Shown here piece after piece: positions 5,792 to 7,177 of a stretch of 7,177 nt of DNA. This stretch comes from an uncultured Saprospiraceae bacterium (GTDB taxonomy: Bacteria; Bacteroidota; Bacteroidia; Chitinophagales; Saprospiraceae), in contig CAKZUM010000464.1 in assembly GCA_937921525.1 (NCBI GenBank), positions 1-7,177 of the forward strand. The letters run 5' to 3'. How positions within the stretch are numbered: position 1 is the first letter of the stretch; each line of letters starts with the position of its first letter. Under the pieces are notes generated by a model. It ran no database searches. It was not told the origin of the DNA and saw only the letters and a program-made list of their open reading frames with translations. A program made the translations under genes and the position numbers.

Positions 5792-5820
5792 AAACCTGCC
5801 CGACTCAGGCAGGCGGGTTT
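5792..5820. repeat. GC-rich palindromic repeat, copy B
   Basis: AAACCTGCC (5792-5800) pairs with GGCGGGTTT (5812-5820): eight Watson-Crick pairs and one T.G wobble, with an 11-nt loop. It shares the core CAGGCAGGC(A/G)GGTT with copy A at 5550-5573. It lies about 35 nt into the transcript predicted from the promoter at 5744-5751. Confidence 0.6.
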
Positions 5821-5823
5821 AGG

Positions 5824-5915
5824 GTAGCTTATTTTGTTGCTAGTTTTGGCTTTGAAAACGGGAGTTATGTTGATATAATGTTTTCAAAGTTAAAAATAGC
5901 GGCAAAAGAAGCAGC
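5824..5915 (+). other. 36-position ungapped hairpin, likely formed in plus-strand RNA
   Basis: Positions 5824-5859 pair without a gap with 5880-5915: 28 Watson-Crick pairs, five G.U wobbles (5825/5914, 5837/5902, 5838/5901, 5848/5891, 5849/5890) and three mismatches (5826/5913, 5831/5908, 5843/5896). The 20-nt loop (5860-5879) begins GGGAGTTATG. All five wobbles are G.U when the plus strand is transcribed and would be A.C mismatches in minus-strand RNA, so pairing favours a plus-strand RNA. It sits about 70 nt after a predicted Crp-dependent start. Alternatives are a mobile-element remnant or an internally duplicated inverted segment. I recognise no known RNA family. Confidence 0.7.
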
Positions 5916-5985
5916 ATAAATTGTAAGTTTATTTTTTCACCATTCCTAAGTGGAGCTTATATAGAAGTGATGTAATACAAAGATA

Positions 5986-6020
5986 TAAGTTTACTAAGCC
6001 TTAAAGGTTTAGTAAACTTA
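5986..6020. terminator. Hairpin between the structured region and the membrane-protein gene
   Basis: TAAGTTTACTAAGCC (5986-6000) pairs with GGTTTAGTAAACTTA (6006-6020): 14 Watson-Crick pairs and one G.U pair on the plus strand, with a 5-nt loop. It could end a plus-strand transcript, or terminate the minus-strand membrane-protein gene whose stop is about 60 bp away. Neither side has a strong T-run, so the role is uncertain. Confidence 0.45.
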
Positions 6021-6081
6021 AATGCAGTCAATTACAAATAGAAATATTTATAACAAGTGGGTATTTTGGACCTAGATTCTT

Positions 6082-6447
6082 TTAAAATAGTAAGGGTTTA
6101 AACCCAAGGACGACCTGCCAAAGGATGACAAATAAGCCTAAAAAAATATTGAGTCGCTTTCTGACTACAAATTTCACTAATCTTTTCTCCAATTTAAAGC
6201 CCATCTTTGTGAGTAAGAAATGATAAAAAGTATTGTTGTTTTCTTCTTTCAGAGCATGGCCCTCATTCATGATACACTTATTGAGCAATTTATATTGTAA
6301 TTGCACCATACAATAAGCAAAAATCATAAGCGGCCACCAAAATAAAAAGGGGCCAATCCAAGCTAGAGAGGTCACAAATAAATGAGCCCAAAACATGCCA
6401 TTTATCGTGGTAGGAGTAATTTCTGAGTGTACCGTATCCGACTTCAT
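6082..6447 (-). CDS. Small hypothetical membrane protein
   Basis: The product is 121 residues of unknown function. A hydrophobic, Trp/Phe-rich region at about 18-50 forms one or two membrane segments, and a second lies at about 98-117 near the C-terminus. Between them is a charged loop with Lys/Arg on both flanks (about 51-99, including LEKRLVKFVVRKR). No signal peptide or catalytic motif is visible. The ATG at 6447 is clear and the codons look normal for the neighbourhood. The gene lies 106 bp after the RluA-like gene on the same strand. The nearest promoter-like match is TTACTTTG (6518-6525, one mismatch), without a -33 element. It resembles a small conserved Bacteroidota family of no known role; that is a recollection, not a search. 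Confidence 0.75.
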   Translation of the reverse strand: MKSDTVHSEITPTTINGMFWAHLFVTSLAWIGPFLFWWPLMIFAYCMVQLQYKLLNKCIMNEGHALKEENNNTFYHFLLTKMGFKLEKRLVKFVVRKRLNIFLGLFVILWQVVLGFKPLLF

Positions 6448-6553
6448 GTATATCTTTTAATCTGTTAGGGTTTTTGTAGGGGGCTTAATAGAGAAATAAT
6501 TCTACGCAGTTGTGCAGCAAAGTAAATAAAACCGCAAGAAAAATTTAAATTTA

Positions 6554-7177
6554 TTATAATATTTCTTTAAAATCATTCCAAAAAGGATCAATTGGAGGGG
6601 CAGCTTTTAGTAAAATAGTTTTTTTGGTAATGGGGTCCATAAACTGTAATTGCCATGCGTGCAATGCAATAGCTCTTTTATAATAAGCTGCTTTACTACC
6701 ATATTTCTCATCTCCAACGATTGGACAGCCAATACTAGCAAGTTGAGCTCTTATCTGATGGTATTTTCCTGTTAAAAGCGCAATTTTTATCAAGTGATAG
6801 CCCATATCAGAAGATTGAATGTACTCATATCGAAGTCGGCAAGCCTTTGATTTTGCTTGTGGGGTATCAAACAAAATAGCCTTTCTTTCTTCTTTATCTT
6901 GCAGCAGATGATGTTCTAATAAAGTTTTAGATACTGCTGGGGCACTATCAGATAGGGCGATATATGTCTTTTGTATTTGACGTTCTCTAAATATTTCATT
7001 GAGTAATAATAAAATACTTTTCTTTTTTGCTATTAAAATAACTCCTGAAGTGACCCTGTCCAACCGATGAACCATTCCCACATAAGGCTTTTTCTTTTTT
7101 TTTGATAGATAATCGTAAATAGTGGACTGTACGGTAGGACTACCTCCTTTTGTGCCTTCTACCGCCATATCTGAGTG
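6554..7177 (-). CDS. RluA-family pseudouridine synthase, 5' end beyond the window
   Basis: These enzymes isomerise uridine to pseudouridine in rRNA or tRNA. Seen: the signature MVHRLDRVTSGVILIAK, whose Asp (in HRLDR) is the catalytic nucleophile; TGKYHQIRAQLASIGCPIVGDEKYG near the C-terminal third; and a short C-terminal tail typical of the family. An ATG occurs at 7168, but the frame stays open to the window edge (H-S-D before that Met). The family's first strands, ending in a KPxG-like segment, are missing from this position, so the true start almost surely lies upstream. The visible part is 207 residues. It is not possible to tell RluA, RluC or RluD type from this fragment. The following gene on the same strand starts 106 bp downstream. 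Confidence 0.9.
   Translation of the reverse strand, partial: HSDMAVEGTKGGSPTVQSTIYDYLSKKKKKPYVGMVHRLDRVTSGVILIAKKKSILLLLNEIFRERQIQKTYIALSDSAPAVSKTLLEHHLLQDKEERKAILFDTPQAKSKACRLRYEYIQSSDMGYHLIKIALLTGKYHQIRAQLASIGCPIVGDEKYGSKAAYYKRAIALHAWQLQFMDPITKKTILLKAAPPIDPFWNDFKEIL

Larger units (their letters stand above)
5499..6081. other. Structured intergenic region without a recognisable gene
   Basis: About 580 bp hold no supportable coding region but are dense in signals: two GC-rich repeat copies (5550-5573 and 5792-5820), two CRP-type boxes (5637-5652 and 5707-5722), a plus-strand -7 element (5744-5751), a long imperfect hairpin (5824-5915) and a second hairpin (5986-6020). A plus-strand frame is open from 5737 to 5919, but it crosses the repeat and the hairpin and resembles no protein I know. 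Each element is listed separately. Confidence 0.7.

Noticed and set aside
5878..5919. 13-codon peptide frame MFSKLKIAAKEAA in the right arm of the long hairpin, with GGGAG in the loop.
   Set aside because: The GGAG lies 13 nt away, Bacteroidota rarely rely on it, and the pairing explains the sequence constraint better.

Overview
The window looks like a chromosomal segment of an AT-rich Bacteroidota species. A Saprospiria- or Chitinophagia-like relative is a guess; the phylum is the firmer call. The evidence is a PorV/PorQ-type outer-membrane protein (a family tied to type IX secretion), two divergent Crp/Fnr regulators, start sites without Shine-Dalgarno sequences, and several exact matches to the Bacteroidota -7 promoter element TAnnTTTG. 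No rRNA, tRNA, CRISPR array, transposase or phage gene is visible.

Layout. Positions 1-360 hold no convincing gene, but they carry a nested inverted repeat (187-357) ending three bases from the mnmE stop. mnmE (tRNA U34-modifying GTPase) is complete on the minus strand (361-1755). A divergent intergenic region (1756-2170) carries three small hairpins of the form AAGGC-NNN-GCCTT about 28 bp apart. A Crp/Fnr-family regulator on the plus strand (2171-2866) converges on a PorV/PorQ-family gene on the minus strand (2923-3993), with a strong hairpin between them. A small MazG-like pyrophosphohydrolase gene (4174-4479, minus) follows. Next come a second Crp/Fnr gene (4767-5432, minus) and, just downstream of it, a rhodanese remnant that runs into a 7-bp tandem repeat. 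A 650-bp intergenic region (5433-6081) is the most structured part of the window. Then come a small membrane protein (6082-6447, minus) and an RluA-family pseudouridine synthase (6554 to the window edge, minus, 5' end cut off).

How parts fit together. mnmE and the RluA-like enzyme both modify RNA but are not linked here. The second Crp/Fnr protein has an S-R-E-x-x-x-R recognition helix, like E. coli CRP, which reads TGTGA. The intergenic region beside it contains two perfect TGTGA-N6-TCACA boxes with centres exactly 70 bp apart. The second box sits about 42 bp upstream of the start predicted from a perfect TAATTTTG -7 element on the plus strand, which is class II activator geometry. That promoter points away from the regulator, into DNA with no recognisable gene. 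This DNA encodes a 36-position ungapped hairpin (5824-5915) whose imperfections are mostly G.U pairs on the plus strand. A second hairpin (5986-6020) follows. The simplest readings are a Crp-regulated structured RNA, or a promoter left behind after its target gene was lost; the decaying rhodanese on the other side fits the second. This is the main candidate for something undescribed.
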